NCBI GenBank assembly: GCA_003586115.2
Contig: QVOM02000759.1
Coordinates: forward strand, 16,095-80,094
Origin: Salvator merianae
Lineage: Eukaryota > Chordata > Lepidosauria > Squamata > Teiidae
Length of the DNA: 64,000 nt
Reading direction: 5' to 3'
The notes under the pieces are model-generated. The model saw only the letters and a list, made by a program, of their open reading frames with translations, made no database searches and was not told the origin of the DNA. The first letter of the stretch is position 1. Each line of letters opens with the position of its first letter. This document shows, one piece after another, positions 22,704 to 35,400 of the stretch. The position numbers were made by a program, and so were the translations under genes.

Positions 22704-23085
22704 TAAGAATGTAAGAATTTAAGAGGAGCCCTACGTGATTGAGCCACAAGCCATCTAGTCCAGCTTCCTGTCTCACACAGTGGCTCACCTATTGCTTCTG
22801 GTCATTGTCAAGCAGAAGATGGAGGGGGAACTCTCACCTGTTCTTGATTCCCTGCAAATGGCCTTTGGAGGCATCCTAAGAACATAAGAGGAGCCCTGCT
22901 AGATCAGACTGCAACCCATCTAGTCCACAATCCTGTCTCACACAGTGGCCCATTCTGGGCATTCTCAAACAGAGCAAAAAGGCACAACCTTCACCTGCTC
23001 TTGACTCCCTGCAAATGGCCTTTGGAGGCATCCTACCTGTTTCTCTATTCCTGGATAGAAGGTTTGTTACATGTTTCCCAGTGGC
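22704..23085 (-). mobile_element. Two abutting CR1-subfamily 3' ends
   Basis: Both parts read AAGAGGAGCCCT, CCATCTAGTCCA, CTGTCTCACACAGTGGC and CAAATGGCCTTTGGAGGCATCC in plus orientation. These are the reverse of the 3' untranslated end of the CR1 element at 57310-60840. The first part spans 22704-22870 and the second 22871-23085. The second 3' end is planted directly at the GGCATCCT word where the first stops. Confidence 0.75.
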
Positions 23086-23099
23086 TGGCAATCATTGCT

Positions 23100-24630
23100 C
23101 TAGCAGCAGTTAACATAATTTCAACCAATTTCTTGTGTTTCACTTGTGTGTTTTCTTGATGGAACAATAAGAGGGAGATTTTTTTTAAAAAAAAAGAAAG
23201 AAAGAAAGAAAAGGATTTCTATTTTGCTTGTCACCATCTTTTTACATTTACTCTAGTTTTCCAGAAAATCTTGTACTGCCTGTGATTCCCTTTACATTCA
23301 ACATTGATGCTCCTTCTACTGAGGCTACATCTTCCCCGTCTCCCTTCTAGTTTCTGCATTGATTTGGCTGAGATTCCTTCCAGGGGCAGAAGAATGGCAT
23401 CTTAGGCTTAGGGTGAAAGTTTTCCACACCAAAGGCACCCTGACTCTTTATTTCATAGAAACACTGTGAGATGAGTTAAAGTGAGTCTTGGTGCCTGCAA
23501 ATGGAGGGTAACTCTCAAAGGCAGCAGAAAGTCCATCTATGTGAGTAGGTGTTTGCACTCCAGACCACATCCTGGCCATTATAGTGGAAATGGGTATCAT
23601 GGCAGTCAAGTCACTTCAAATTCACTTCGCCCTTCCAGTTGGGCCACTGGGAAGTAAGTGGAGTCACAGCCTGAATGATTAATAAAGTGTCTTTTTGCAA
23701 AAGGAAGTGAAATAGAATAGCTATGATCTGGAATTGATTTATTGATGGTCATTCAGGAACAAAGATCTGTGAAATCTCTCCTTTTGTTTCCATGGTTTAA
23801 CAAGAAACATCTGCAGCCCAGAGTGCATTTTAAGTATTATACACCACATTCCTAGTAGGATGCAGATTCGGTCAACTTTTACAAAAGATCTAGACACCTC
23901 ATGGAGACTGCCTAGAAGCTATTAAAATATGGTATCTAGTTGATAAAATAATTTATTTGTATGTGTGGTTATTTTAGTCCTTAGAAAGTAGAGCACATTG
24001 CTCTTTAAAATGTAGTATTTAAATTATGCATATTACAATTGATTATAATGTACGTTAATCTTTAGAAGGAATGTTGCATGGATTTATCAGTCTTCTGAAA
24101 CTTCTTTACAGCTACTCAATACCATTTTTCATACACACCTTAACACATTAGCCTTACGAGAGTCCATTAAGGCAAAGTCTAGCAATGGATTGGCTTTTTG
24201 AAAATGTAACCCGTGAAAAGAAAAAGGAACATTAGGGATAACAAATACAAAAACAAATGGTTTAAAAATGGAAAATTCTGTAAGGTCAGATCTCTCTCTC
24301 ACTCTAAATGAGTTGTATGCATACCAGGACACCAAGATGGATTTACAGAAAAATAGAAAAATTAAAACACACCGCTTATTACAAGTCTAAGTTTAACTAC
24401 CTTCTTGAACGGTATTTACTACAGATTAAGGAAAATATGAAAACACAGAGACTGGAATTTAATTGTTGCTTTTGTATAAAAATATTTTTGGTGGTTGCTT
24501 TCCTCCTTTTCAGAACTGTATGGAATCCTTATGCATAGCAAAAAACTCATCTTATTTTTGACATGTATTTTTTATATCAGAAAGTAAATTTGCATTGGCC
24601 TTTATCTGAATTAATAAAACATACCATGCC
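23100..24630. other. Gene B intron 1, middle part; nothing recognised
   Basis: This 1.5 kb AT-rich stretch has no exon landmarks and no repeat I can name apart from a short A-rich (GAAA)n patch near 23190-23212. Short open frames at 24129-24538 are not supported by any family features. Confidence 0.5.
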
Positions 24631-24639
24631 CACTGCTGG

Positions 24640-25076
24640 TATGTTCCTTGTGCATAGGATGGAGCATAATCCAGATCAACAGACCCCTGATCTGGATTAC
24701 AGGTAAACCTTGATATCAAGGTCTATGTCAGATGAGTGCAACTTAGTCTGTAACATAGAGATATGCAGAAAGCATGCCTCTGTATTCTGGACTACTGGGG
24801 GACCCATTTTGGAGTGCACCAAAGCATGCTGTTGAAATGGGTTTCCAGGTGTCTCTGAGGCTAGGAACATTTGTTCCTAGCCATTCAGAGTCCTTGGAGG
24901 TCAGCCCCAAAGCTCGTGTGAGGTTTGAGGCTGGTCTGGGGCTTGGTCTGGACTAGCACCATAGTGCAGATGGTTTTGTTCCAGGCCTTGTCTGAAAATA
25001 GTTCAAACCAGCAGGTCTTGCCACTCCAAACCCACTACCCTTGGATCACAGCCTTTCAGTGCAGACAGGTCCTCAA
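24640..25076 (+). mobile_element. hAT-like MITE family 1 copy
   Basis: It shares with the copies at 7871 and 12865 the blocks TTGTGCATAGGATGGAGCAT, ATCCAGATC, GATCTGGATTACAGGTAAACC and CATGCCTCTGT. It ends with CAGTGCAGACAGGTCC, resembling the family right terminus. It lies directly beside exon 1 of gene B (intronic side). Confidence 0.5.
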
Positions 25077-25117
25077 ATTAATATAGGCATAGAAGGAGAT
25101 CGACTATGTGGTCTTAC

Positions 25118-25389
25118 ATAGAATCATATTTCTTTGTTTCAGTGTAATCTGTGAAAGTGAGTGCTTCAGAAAAACTGAAAAGTTGAGAGCTGATTCCACC
25201 AATAGTGAGGTTGCCAGATTGATAATAGTGATGCGAAGCCAGAAATGAACCAGTCATTGAGCACCTGTGAGGATTAGTCCCTGAGTCGGCCAGAAGAATT
25301 AAAAGTATTCGGAGTTGTGTCAAGAGATAGCCAACCAACCAAAGTGCAGCAGCTACACAAAATCTTGAAACAGAATCTGTTTTTCCCAT
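25118..25389 (-). CDS. V2R gene B exon 1 (signal peptide)
   Basis: From the ATG at 25389 the frame has a long hydrophobic leader including LRILLILLADSG. Then come NPHRCSMTGSFLASHHYYQS (cited in part) and GNLTIGGISSQLFSFSE, the V2R exon 1 signature. The donor TCTAT|GTAAG leaves two codon bases that become Ile with exon 2. The leader is longer than usual and contains a second hydrophobic block (FCVAAALWLVGYLL), so an internal start is possible but no internal ATG lies before the core. Confidence 0.82.
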
Positions 25390-26640
25390 TTCAGGCTTCG
25401 CTATCTATTTCCAGACCAATTTAATAAACTATGCAATGGGAAATTCTATTGGTAAGCTGTTCTGCTGGCTGAGATTTGAACAGACACCAGATTTCATCTA
25501 AACACACACAATAGAAGGTCTGTTCAGTATTGGAGCTTTGTTTTATTACTGCTTTTTAAAATCTCATCTTAGTTTCGGCAAGGAAGAAGGGTGTGTAATT
25601 GTCATCCAAGCAGATTAGATGGGAAGTAATCATGACTCTAGGGAACTGGCCAGAAAAAGGCATCAGGTGTGCTGAAAAGAAAACACTGATATGATTCTAG
25701 TGACAGTGCTTTTAAATCCTATGAACAAAATGTCAACTCGGGTGTTTTTGAAAGATAGGGATTTTAAAATATTCACGAAATAAAACCTTTCTGATTGTTC
25801 CATTATTTTTCATGCCTTTTGCTTTTAATTCCCCCTTTTCCTTACAAATTTAATGATAGTTGATAGAGAATGAAAGTAAGCACAATGCTTACCAATCTGC
25901 ATCCAGCAATTTAAATTGTTGGTTTTGACCATAAAGCCTCATTAAGAACAGCTCCTGGATACATCCAAGCCCATTTCTCCTACCCATTTATTGCCATTCC
26001 GTGAAAGTGGTTTGTTCCTTAGACCCATTTCTTAACTGGACAACTGGCCCACAGCAGCAGCTCCTGAAGAATGCAGTGCTGCACAATAGATCATTCTACT
26101 GGGTGGCTATGTCTCTCAGGGACTGTCCAGCCAACATGGAACTGGGCTTTGGAAGGCTTATAGTGTGAAAATGACTCTCTAGTCCACTCCAATGGATGAT
26201 TGCTTTTATCAGTGGTAGACTGGACCAGTCACTTGTATGCAGATGGCCACAAGTGGCTAACCAGGTCTACAGGACACAAAGAGACGAGTGCCATTTTGTC
26301 ATGTTCTCAGAAGCATCTGCAGAAGTACACAGCTTCTGGGCATGCAGCCAAAACAGGTCTGGTGGCAACTTCAGAGTCTGAGAACTTTCATTCTCGGTTT
26401 CTGGAATTCAGGCAAGATAAGCAATTGAATATTAGACCAGTTTTACTTAAGCGTTCCATAAGATATTTAAAAACCATTTTTCACAAATGCCTTTTGATGC
26501 TGATAAATTATGTGACTCTGGTTTATATCTCTGTTTGCTATTCTTATTATTACTTTTGCATGCTCTTTCTTACTTTCTTACTTATTTACTTACCCTTACT
26601 CTGAAGGGTATTTCGTTGGTTTTCTTTTGTTCTGCTATCT
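25390..26640. other. B-C intergenic DNA; nothing recognised
   Basis: Upstream of gene B exon 1 and downstream of gene C. A promoter for gene B would be expected in the first part, but I see no TATA box or other motif I would defend. Chance frames near 26196-26604 have no recognisable content. Confidence 0.4.
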
Positions 26641-26649
26641 AGTTCTGGA

Positions 26650-27264
26650 TACCCAGAAGACAGTCTCACCCAGTAAAGTCACACTGTATTTTCAGATCCT
26701 CTGGAGATGCCATGCTGCTTGTCCTATCTGCATGAGAAGCTACTGGAATAGGGGTCTGTCAGTGGGCTTCTGTAGCAACTCTGATTCTTCAAAACACACT
26801 CCAGAGATATAGGCTGCTTCTGCTCTTAGCTGTTGTGGTCTGGTCTAAATGGGACTGGAACAAGGCCATCTGACTCCAGCCTCTGCACTAGCTTTGAAGC
26901 TCAGGCCAGCTTGTTCCTGACCTTATGATATTCAGGGCACCCATTTTCGTGGTGTACCCTGATGTACCGCGCAAATGGGTTCCTTGTGGAATACTGGACC
27001 ACCTGCATGCCTCCAAACCACCTGCACACCAAGCCATTTTTATGCCTCTGTGGTCTGGAATATCACCACCTAGTACACTAGTAGACCTCAAATAAGACAC
27101 TTACCAGTAGACCAGACCACGACACTATTTTGGGTACCCTTCTCTGGTCCATGATCCATACATTGTGCATGGAGCATACTAGCAGGGAGTATGACCTCTC
27201 TTAGACCATGAGGAGGTCTGTAGACCAGTGTTTGGATCTATATACTGGCAAATGCAAAAGGTCC
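26650..27264 (+). mobile_element. hAT-like MITE family 1 copy
   Basis: Shared blocks include GGTCTGGTCTAAATGGGAC, CTAGCTTTGAAGCTCAGG, CAGGGCACCCATTTTCGTGG and ATGCCTCTGTGGTCTGG. It ends in CTGGCAAATGCAAAAGGTCC, a degenerate form of the family right terminus. The left end is uncertain. Confidence 0.45.
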
Positions 27265-27529
27265 CATAGTATGTGTCCAGATGGATTCCCTAGGCTATCC
27301 CCTCAACAGCTCCAGGTGCAGGGTGTCCAAACTTCTGGATGCCCCTGGGGTGGTATGTTTGCATACATGTGCCTCAGACTGGCTTGTGGGTCACTGCCAC
27401 TGTCCCATGAGTCAATTGTGAATCACAGAGGCTAAATTACTCTTAGGTTGGTGCACACTAGCTAATTTGCCTCCCCTTATTGGAAAGGATTCCTGCCCAG
27501 ACAGATGGGGTACCAGTTTGCTATCTTTA

Positions 27530-28544
27530 ATTCGTCTTACAACCAGAGTTATTTGCATTACATCAGTTTCTGGATAAAACATTAGTAGACTGTCTTCCTC
27601 CTCTATTGCAGTGCCAGTAATATTTGTAAAATGAAGCTCAGAGAGTATCCATTAAAAAAACCCGAAGTATTCATTACCATTCATCAGGCATATGATCAAT
27701 TGTCTAAGGGAAGGGGCTGAGATGCTTAGCAAACTCTCCTTATGAGAGCTGTACCAATAGATTCAAATCAAAGAAGAGGAGAATGGAAGACTCCATTCAA
27801 TATTAGAAATGACAGACATAAATATCTGGTGAAACCCTCCAGTTTCATTGCATATCTGGAGGTCATTACGATTTTCTCATTCAGTATGCATGCCAGTTCC
27901 TTTGGATACTGCAGGGATACCAGCTGGGTGCCAAATTCTCCACATGTCAGTTCTACTTAAAGCATTTTTACTATCTAAAGCACTGGATATCTGAGAGTTC
28001 TCCAGAGGCAGCAGCCATGTGGGATGAGCCATCCCTGTGTAAATGGCCATGTTCTGATCCAGTTGGAACCCATCCCAGCTTGGGAAGCTTTGCTTATTCC
28101 AGGATAGGATGGCCCATCCTGTCATGGAACACCACAAGTAAGTATGCAGAGACCCTCAGTGTCTCAGGATGGTGGCTTCCAACTTCCACTTTTTAGAGTG
28201 GCAGCTGGAGAATGGAAATTGGGCCTTTGCGGGCATTCTTAGATTCCCAAACAAATAAAAAAGATCAAACTTATCTAGAATGCATATCGTCCTTCAAGAC
28301 AAAATCATAAAGGGGTTTCCAGGTTAATCCCTAAAGAAAGAGTCTTGAAGAGATGTAGTTATATTACCAAAATGATAAATATCCTAGAAAAACTAGTTTT
28401 GGCTTCCGTTCAGCACAAAACATTACTTCCTAAATATTGTTTAAATTATTATGAGTTAGGAGGCCTTGTTTGAAGTCAGAATTAAACCTACGAAGATGGA
28501 AAATCAAAATAAAATTACTATAGGGGGAGGCAGAAACATACTTT
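27530..28544. repeat. 3' flank of gene C, paralogous to flank of gene D
   Basis: This DNA aligns in order with 43610-44761, for example TAATATTTGTAAAATGAA, AAACTCCATTCAATA-like words, CCAAATTCTCCACATGTCAG, GAGTTCTCCAG and ATTCCCAAACAAA. The alignment runs up to the stop codons of the two exons 6. The shared flank shows that genes C and D arose from one tandem duplication extending at least 1 kb beyond the coding region. Confidence 0.75.
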
Positions 28545-29443
28545 TCACTTCTGCTTATTTATTAGGTCTCTTTTGTTCAGGTCAGGTCTTATAAGGATGA
28601 TATAACACTTGGGGAAAAATATAAAACCTAGTAAACTAATACTGGAAGCCAAGATGGAGAAGATCTCCACAGTCACAGTGTATTTGCCCTTAGCACTTAA
28701 GTAAGTTGGAACAAATGACAGCCAAACACTACAGAAGACTAACATGCTGAAAGTGATGAATTTGGCTTCATTAAAACAGTCAGGTAATTTCCTGGCTAGG
28801 AAAGCTACTGTGAAGCTAAGTATGGCTAGCAAACCCAAAAAGCTTAGAACACTATAGAACATGATAGTGGAAGCCTCGTTACATTTAAGGACAATTTCAT
28901 TAGGCATGGAATGCATATCTGAATCTGGAAATGGGGGAGATGTTGCCAGCCATGTTGCACAAATAAAAACTTGAATAAGAGAACAGAAACATACGATGGA
29001 GATGGCTATTTCTTTCTTCACCCATTTCCTGATGCTGGACCCTGGCCTATTGGCCATGAAAGCAAGAACCACAATGATGGTTTTAGCAAAGACAGAAGAA
29101 ACAGCCATTGAGAAGACAATGGCAATTGCAATTTGTCTTAAGAGGTATGTTGTTCTCTGAGGTTTCCCATTAAAGAGCAAAGCACAAAGGAAGGAGAACA
29201 GAAGGGAGATGAGGAGAATGTAGGTGAGACTCAGGTTGTTGGCTTTCACAATGGGAGTGTCTTGATGTTTCATGAAGATCACAAGCACCAGAGTTGTGAT
29301 GAAACCAAATGAAAAGGCAAAAATGGCTAAACTGGTCCCCAAAGGTTCTTCATAGGACAAGAAGCTGGTATATTTTGGAACACAGAAATTCTGGAACTTG
29401 TGTGGATAATGGTCTTCTAGGCATTGGAAACATGAATCCATGT
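28545..29443 (-). CDS. V2R gene C exon 6 (seven-helix domain)
   Basis: This 899 nt terminal exon starts after TTCAG with [17 protein letters not shown]. It goes on through [19 protein letters not shown] (helix 1), [31 protein letters not shown] (helix 3), [32 protein letters not shown] (intracellular loop 3 into helix 6), [13 protein letters not shown] and [17 protein letters not shown] (helix 7 and tail). These are the conserved family C/V2R motifs. The frame is open to a TGA, and the last codons overlap an AATAAA. Confidence 0.95.
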
Positions 29444-32400
29444 CTGAAGAAGAAAAGAAGGAAAAGAAGAAGAAAAACAAGATAAATGCATTCATCACTT
29501 TACATGAAATGCATTCATCCACCAAGAAGCCATTCTCAATCACCAAGTTGCTTCTGCAAACTCTAATTCTGAAAGAGACAATTGGACTTCCTAACTCCAT
29601 TACTTTTGTTTACAGACATGCTAAAGAATAATATAAAAGATTGCTGGTAGGAACAAATTTGTAAATATTTATTTCATATATTTTTCTCATTGAATGGTGT
29701 ATCCCCCAACATTTTATTTTTTAAAACTATTATAACCATTTCTTGGTATAGTCTACATATTGTTTTTGGTTTTGAATGATTTCTCTTCTGAGTTGTGCTA
29801 AGCATCATCATGGCAAGGTGTCATGCTGTCTACATTGATGGCATTGATCTGGATCAGCCCACTCTGCAGACCTGAGGTTTATGCAAGCTTTGCAACTGCA
29901 CTCCCTAGCCTCCGAGGACTAGGAAAAAAAGTTTTGGTGCTACACTGTGGTGCACTGCTGAATTGCATTCCCCAAATGCATGTCCAAATAAGAGAGGCAT
30001 GCCTCCTGTGTGCCTCCGATTTTCTTGTTCTGATCCATTGTTTGAACTGATCAAACTGATCTCACTGGCAGTTTTTAGAGCATGGGCAGATGTATATGGG
30101 AAGAGAAATTATTTTAGATATTTGGAATCCAAGGCATTTAGGACAAAGAGGAAAATTGCCCTCCTCTCTTTTAGTGTTTTGAACATTTGAAGTATAGTAT
30201 AATTCCAGTATTTGAATAATAATCTTTGCTATCATTTTAAAACAGGATCACATAACATTCCTTGAGATCACTTTGTGCAGGGTGAAAAGTAAAAATAAAA
30301 GGAAAGAGATAGAGAGGGAATGAATGAATGAATGAATGAGCATTATTAATACATTTGCTTCTTAATGCTTCTAGTAGATACAGGCTAGACATTAGGAAAA
30401 ACTTTCTGACCGTAAGGGCAATCAGTCACTGGAACAGGTTACCACAGGAGGTGGTGGGCTCTCCTTTGCTGGACATCTTCAAGGAAAGGCTGGACAGATA
30501 TCTGTCTAGGATGGTGTAGTGAATCCTGCATTGAGCAGGGGGTTGGACTCGATGACCCTGGAGGTCCCTTCCAACTCTATGATTCTATGATTCTATGATT
30601 CCCTTAGCATCCATCAGTTGTTAAAAGATAGGTAGAGAGAGAGAGTCCTTCCCCCCTGAAAATCCTGAAAAACCAAAGCTAGAGATTACAGCCTTTATGG
30701 ATCTCTTTTAGACATAAAAGAATAGTTTCCAAAGGTCTGTTGATAACTTTGCCACTTTCCTCCAAATCCATTGCTTTTAGAATACGATTCATTTTCCATA
30801 TGCTTCAATTGTATTAGATTTGAAAACCCATCACATATGGACACGACTTTGGGATGATGGTGCTTAGGCCATCTGTATTCATGAGAATTTAACTCCTAGA
30901 TCTTTTTTCTAGGTACACAAATTGATTTTAAAGAATGTCACTGACAATATACTATTATCATTCTTATATGCTGTTTTGAATTTGTTAGTCTAGAAGGTTA
31001 AAATGCAACAGACAATATAATCTCAGGAACAGAACTCCTAACGAAATATATTAGTGCAAAGAATAATATATGAAGTCATGCATGACAAAATGCATGAAAA
31101 CATTATTGTTTTTCCCTAGACTTTGAGAAATTATCTGCTTTAGAGAAGACACTTTTCAGATTTTTAACTAAAGGCATATACTGAAAGATTCTCTCTTCAG
31201 TCATTAAGTAGCCTCTCAAATCTCATAACTACTCTCACTACTGAGGTATGAACATAATTTCAAAGATTGGAGAAATAAGATTCTGTGGTTCCCCCATATT
31301 TTATTCACCAGATTATATTCAGTTTCTTCCTCTTGATTTCTCTTACCTGTCTCATTTGAAACCTTCTCTTCTGGACAGTGAATGCAATTGTAGCAACAGA
31401 ATGGCTTCCCTTCTTTCTTTCCCCTACTGTAACCTGGATGACATTTGTCATTGCACATGGAAAGTGGTTGTGCCTATTCATAAATGAATGAATGAATGAA
31501 TAAATAAATAAATCCTTTCATCCAGAAAAAAAAATCATTGGATATAATTAAGTAGTGATTTATGTCATGAGAGCTGCTTGGCTGCTATAAGTTGGGCAAA
31601 GGTTTAAAACTCAGCTTCTTTGATGACCCTGGGTAAGTCACCTTCTATCAGCTTAACTTATTGGATTGGGTTGTTGAGAGGATGAAATGGAGATAATTAC
31701 TATGACTTTGTCTCCAGCCTCCTTCTTGATTTCTTTGCTTCTCATTCCGGCTTAACTCATTGAACTACCCTTCCCCCAAGCTGCCATTTAAATGTCTGAT
31801 TTACTGATTTACTGATTTTCAAGGTTAGGTTCTGAGAATCAAGAGAGAATACTTGAATGTCGTGGGTATGATACTGCATCCAGATGCCACTTACTTATTC
31901 TAGAGTACTTGGATATTCAAGAATAAAACATGGATATGCATACTTTATTCTTGAATATCCAGATATGCCAGAATAAATAAGCAATGTCTGGGCCTACTAA
32001 AACTAAGAGCTTTTTCACAATTTCCACAATTTCAGCTGTGAAAATTCCATGGTGGAAATGACCATGCAGTGCGGACACCATCTACACTTCATGGCCCTTG
32101 TCTTAACTATGAGCAGGATACCAGTATTTGTAGTGCAAATGCTGTTATTCTGGCTCATTCCTCACCATGACAGTGACTGGGAAGCAGCCAGCTGCTCCCA
32201 TGGTGACTGGCAGTGCCACACTGCTTGCAAGTATGCACAGATGCAATCATGTGATCACACAGGCACAGTCGCCAAATGTGGTGCACCACGGCCATGCATT
32301 TGCAGTATGAATGCATGTTAATGGGAGCAGACTATCAGACCTTGGTAAAGCTGTGGAGCACTAATTTGTGCTCCACAGCTTGTCATGTTCGGGAGCAACA

Positions 32401-35400
32401 ATATGTTGCTCCCAGTCATGAGGGTCTCCACGAAGTATGGAAGCACTTTGCTAGCAAGTATCCTGGACGCTCACTAATGCAAAGTGTGAACAGACTCTAG
32501 GTTGTACTATGATGCAAGGAGTGAGCTATGTGGAATAGTATCTTACAACCACAATTATACTGCATGGTTTGGTCTCAATAACCCAGTACACTGACTTGGA
32601 ATAAAGAACGGCTACAATATTCTGGACCTTGGCAGTTTTAGCTGCTGGTCTTAACTCTTTTACCTTGTAGACATTCGTTTGTTTAACATACATGAGTACT
32701 CTCCTTTCTAGCTTTTGGGGATGTCCATTTGCAATGTTTGTGATATCTGTAAGCCTTATTAATGATCAATACTGCAACGTTGTTCAGGACCATGAGGGCA
32801 CTGGGGAAAAAGGAGTTGAAAGACCAAAGGGTGGGTTCCAACTAAAGTGTTAACCCTGTCCTACCACCGTCTTATAAGAACTTAATGAGCTACCCATATG
32901 GTTGGTTTGAAGTCTGACATGCGAGCAGTACAAATTCATTTTATGGAATGTATAGAAATAATACCTGATTGAAACTTTTTGGCCACACAATGCCTTCTGC
33001 ATGAACTGACAAACTTTTTTCTGGGTGAGTCTTCAGGTCTATCTTTCCAATTTTTAATCGACGAAAGGATGCATTTGGAAATGTGACCCAGTTGATAATG
33101 TCAAAATCTGCTATTAAATCCCCATTCTGATCAAAGGAAATCTCCTCTCCAGCACTGTTATTAAATGAGATACTTCTCAGAATCCGATGGAGCTAAATGC
33201 AGAAAAGTGGTGGAAAACCAGTTAAAAAGTATATGCTGGAATGAAATTAGCCTTTTTAATATGTGATATACTCAATAATCCTTTACAAACTTAGCACTGG
33301 TGTCAATGTTACTATTAGTTATAACCAAGTTCTGACAGAGTGAAAATAGTGTCTGGCCATAGGGAAAAATTGGGAAAAATGAAAGCACTCTTTGTTTCTC
33401 ATTGGTAGCTCCTAAGAAAAACAAGTTGGCTAGGTGATAAGTCTTGAAGACTGTTACCTGATACCCAACCCATAAAGAAAACCATCAAATGAGTAATTTT
33501 AAATAGCATTGTGGGATTTCACAATAGTATCATGCAGAAAGAAACTGTTTCAAGATGCTTCATTTTCAATCTAAGAAACACAAACACCCATTTGGAGTGT
33601 TTCATTTTAACCTCAAAACACTTGCACACCCTTGCTATATTCTAACAATTCAACTTGAAAAAATATAGATGAACTCCTTAAAAAGAGAGAGAAGGAAGAC
33701 AAATAGATGTGTGGTCATGATCAAACACATAAGATGAAGCAATACAAATTGGTCTCCATTTTACATTTGTGATATGACTATAGCAATCAAGACAACTTGT
33801 GTTAATTTCTAGCAGGAGCAGTGGTCCAGTCTAATGGTTCTAAACCAGGACATAGGAAAGACTTCACATATCAGTGTTTAAAAGGCTACTCTTTTGTACA
33901 AAGTGTTTTTTGCTGCTGATCAGGTATTAGCTTCCAGCTTGCAGGGTTCCTGTACTTTACCCATGGTACGTTCGGCTGATAGGAAGTTTCCTCCATCAGC
34001 AAGAAGCAAATATTAAGACCCTTTATCAGTGGATTCTGGCATTCATAACTAATACAGGAGGATTCATGGTGAAGGTGGGGGATTGTTTGATCTCTGAATC
34101 ACATTCCCAATGCATATGGCTCCATCTTACTTCAGAAACACTTTTGTGTGGGTCCAGCCGGGGTCAAGAGGGACATCAATTACCTCATACTTGAAGGTCT
34201 TTGCATTGCATCTCCCCTCACTGAACTGTCCCCCAAGAGCATGATGTGAACCTTACCTTCCACGGCTGCTGTATCTGAGGATTCTCTTGTAGCATATTCA
34301 TTCTGTGTTTGAAACTGGGTGAATCCATTTTGTTTAGTGCATGAGCTACCGCATAAACTGCATTGTACATGCTGTAGCTATGACCAGACATGCTCATTTC
34401 AAAAACAGAACTAGGAAGAGTGTCCAGTTTTTCCTCTCCTGTACAGATTTTCTCAGAATGCGCTAACCTAGCACTGGGGAACAAGCAGGAAAACGCCTGT
34501 TCCCAAAAGTTCCTGATAAAGCCATCTTCTTGATTTGAGATGGGCTTTACATTCTTAACAAATTTGTAGAATCCAGGAACCTGCTTTGCATGAACTAAAA
34601 TGGACAAAGCCCCGTGGATGAAGTCTATATCCCAAAGTACTTGGAAAGCAAGTGATGTGAAATCCATTTGAGCTGTCATCACCCATACTTTACCTATTGC
34701 TATAGCATAGAAAATTGAAATCTGAATCAAGATCCTTAAACTTAGAATTGTCTGCATTTCACCATTAATGAAGATGACATTGGAAGTGCTTCTTTTTACG
34801 AGGTAACACAGATCAATCAACTCATTTGCCATTTTTTCTATTTCACTGAAAAAAGTGATTTGGGGTATTTTTTCTATGAAGTCAAAGCAGATACCTTTCT
34901 CTGAAAAAGATGGAAGTACATTCTGTATAAGCTTCCCACCAATGTCATCATCTATATAAATGACTCCATTCCAAGTCCATCTGAAATACAGTAATAACTG
35001 GAGAATCCCATCATACTGATAAGATAAATTAGGAAACATCTGGTGAAAGAAAATGGATTGGGTTATTTTATTCATATGTGGAGCCGATCCATATGTCAGC
35101 TAAAGAAAAAAGAAGGGGAAAATGATTTTTAAAAAGAATAGGCTTCAAAATGCATAAGAAGGTTTAAAATATTTCTCCTCCTTTACAACTCTGGATGAGC
35201 CCTGACACTGTATATAGAGGCTGTCTGAGGGTCCCATGTTGCAAAACGGATGGTTCAATAGATTTTTATTTGGGGAATTATTAATTTCCAGTTATTTCAG
35301 CAGGAGCTAAAGCTACTTGGTTGGTTTGAGAAACTACTTTAGGCAGAATGTAATTGGTTAGCATGGATTCTTAGGGATAGAGGAAAGGAAGGAGCTCTGA

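Larger units (their letters stand above)
11717..25389 (-). pseudogene. V2R gene B, six-exon pseudogene
   Basis: All six V2R exons can be found: 1 (25118-25389), 2 (21390-21844), 3 (18606-19457), 4 (17132-17359), 5 (15253-15379) and 6 (about 11717-12578). Exons 1, 3, 4 and 5 are open, have GT/AG borders and phases that fit. Exon 2 is split by a CR1 3' end of roughly 170 bases inserted in the opposite orientation, and exon 6 has several frameshifts and stops. A full receptor cannot be made. Its sequence is closest to gene A in exons 1 and 3. Exon 6 was later copied with the neighbouring DNA to 6720-7582. Because exons 3-5 are clean while exon 6 is badly decayed, loss of the membrane domain may have come first, or exon 6 may have been replaced. 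Confidence 0.88.
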
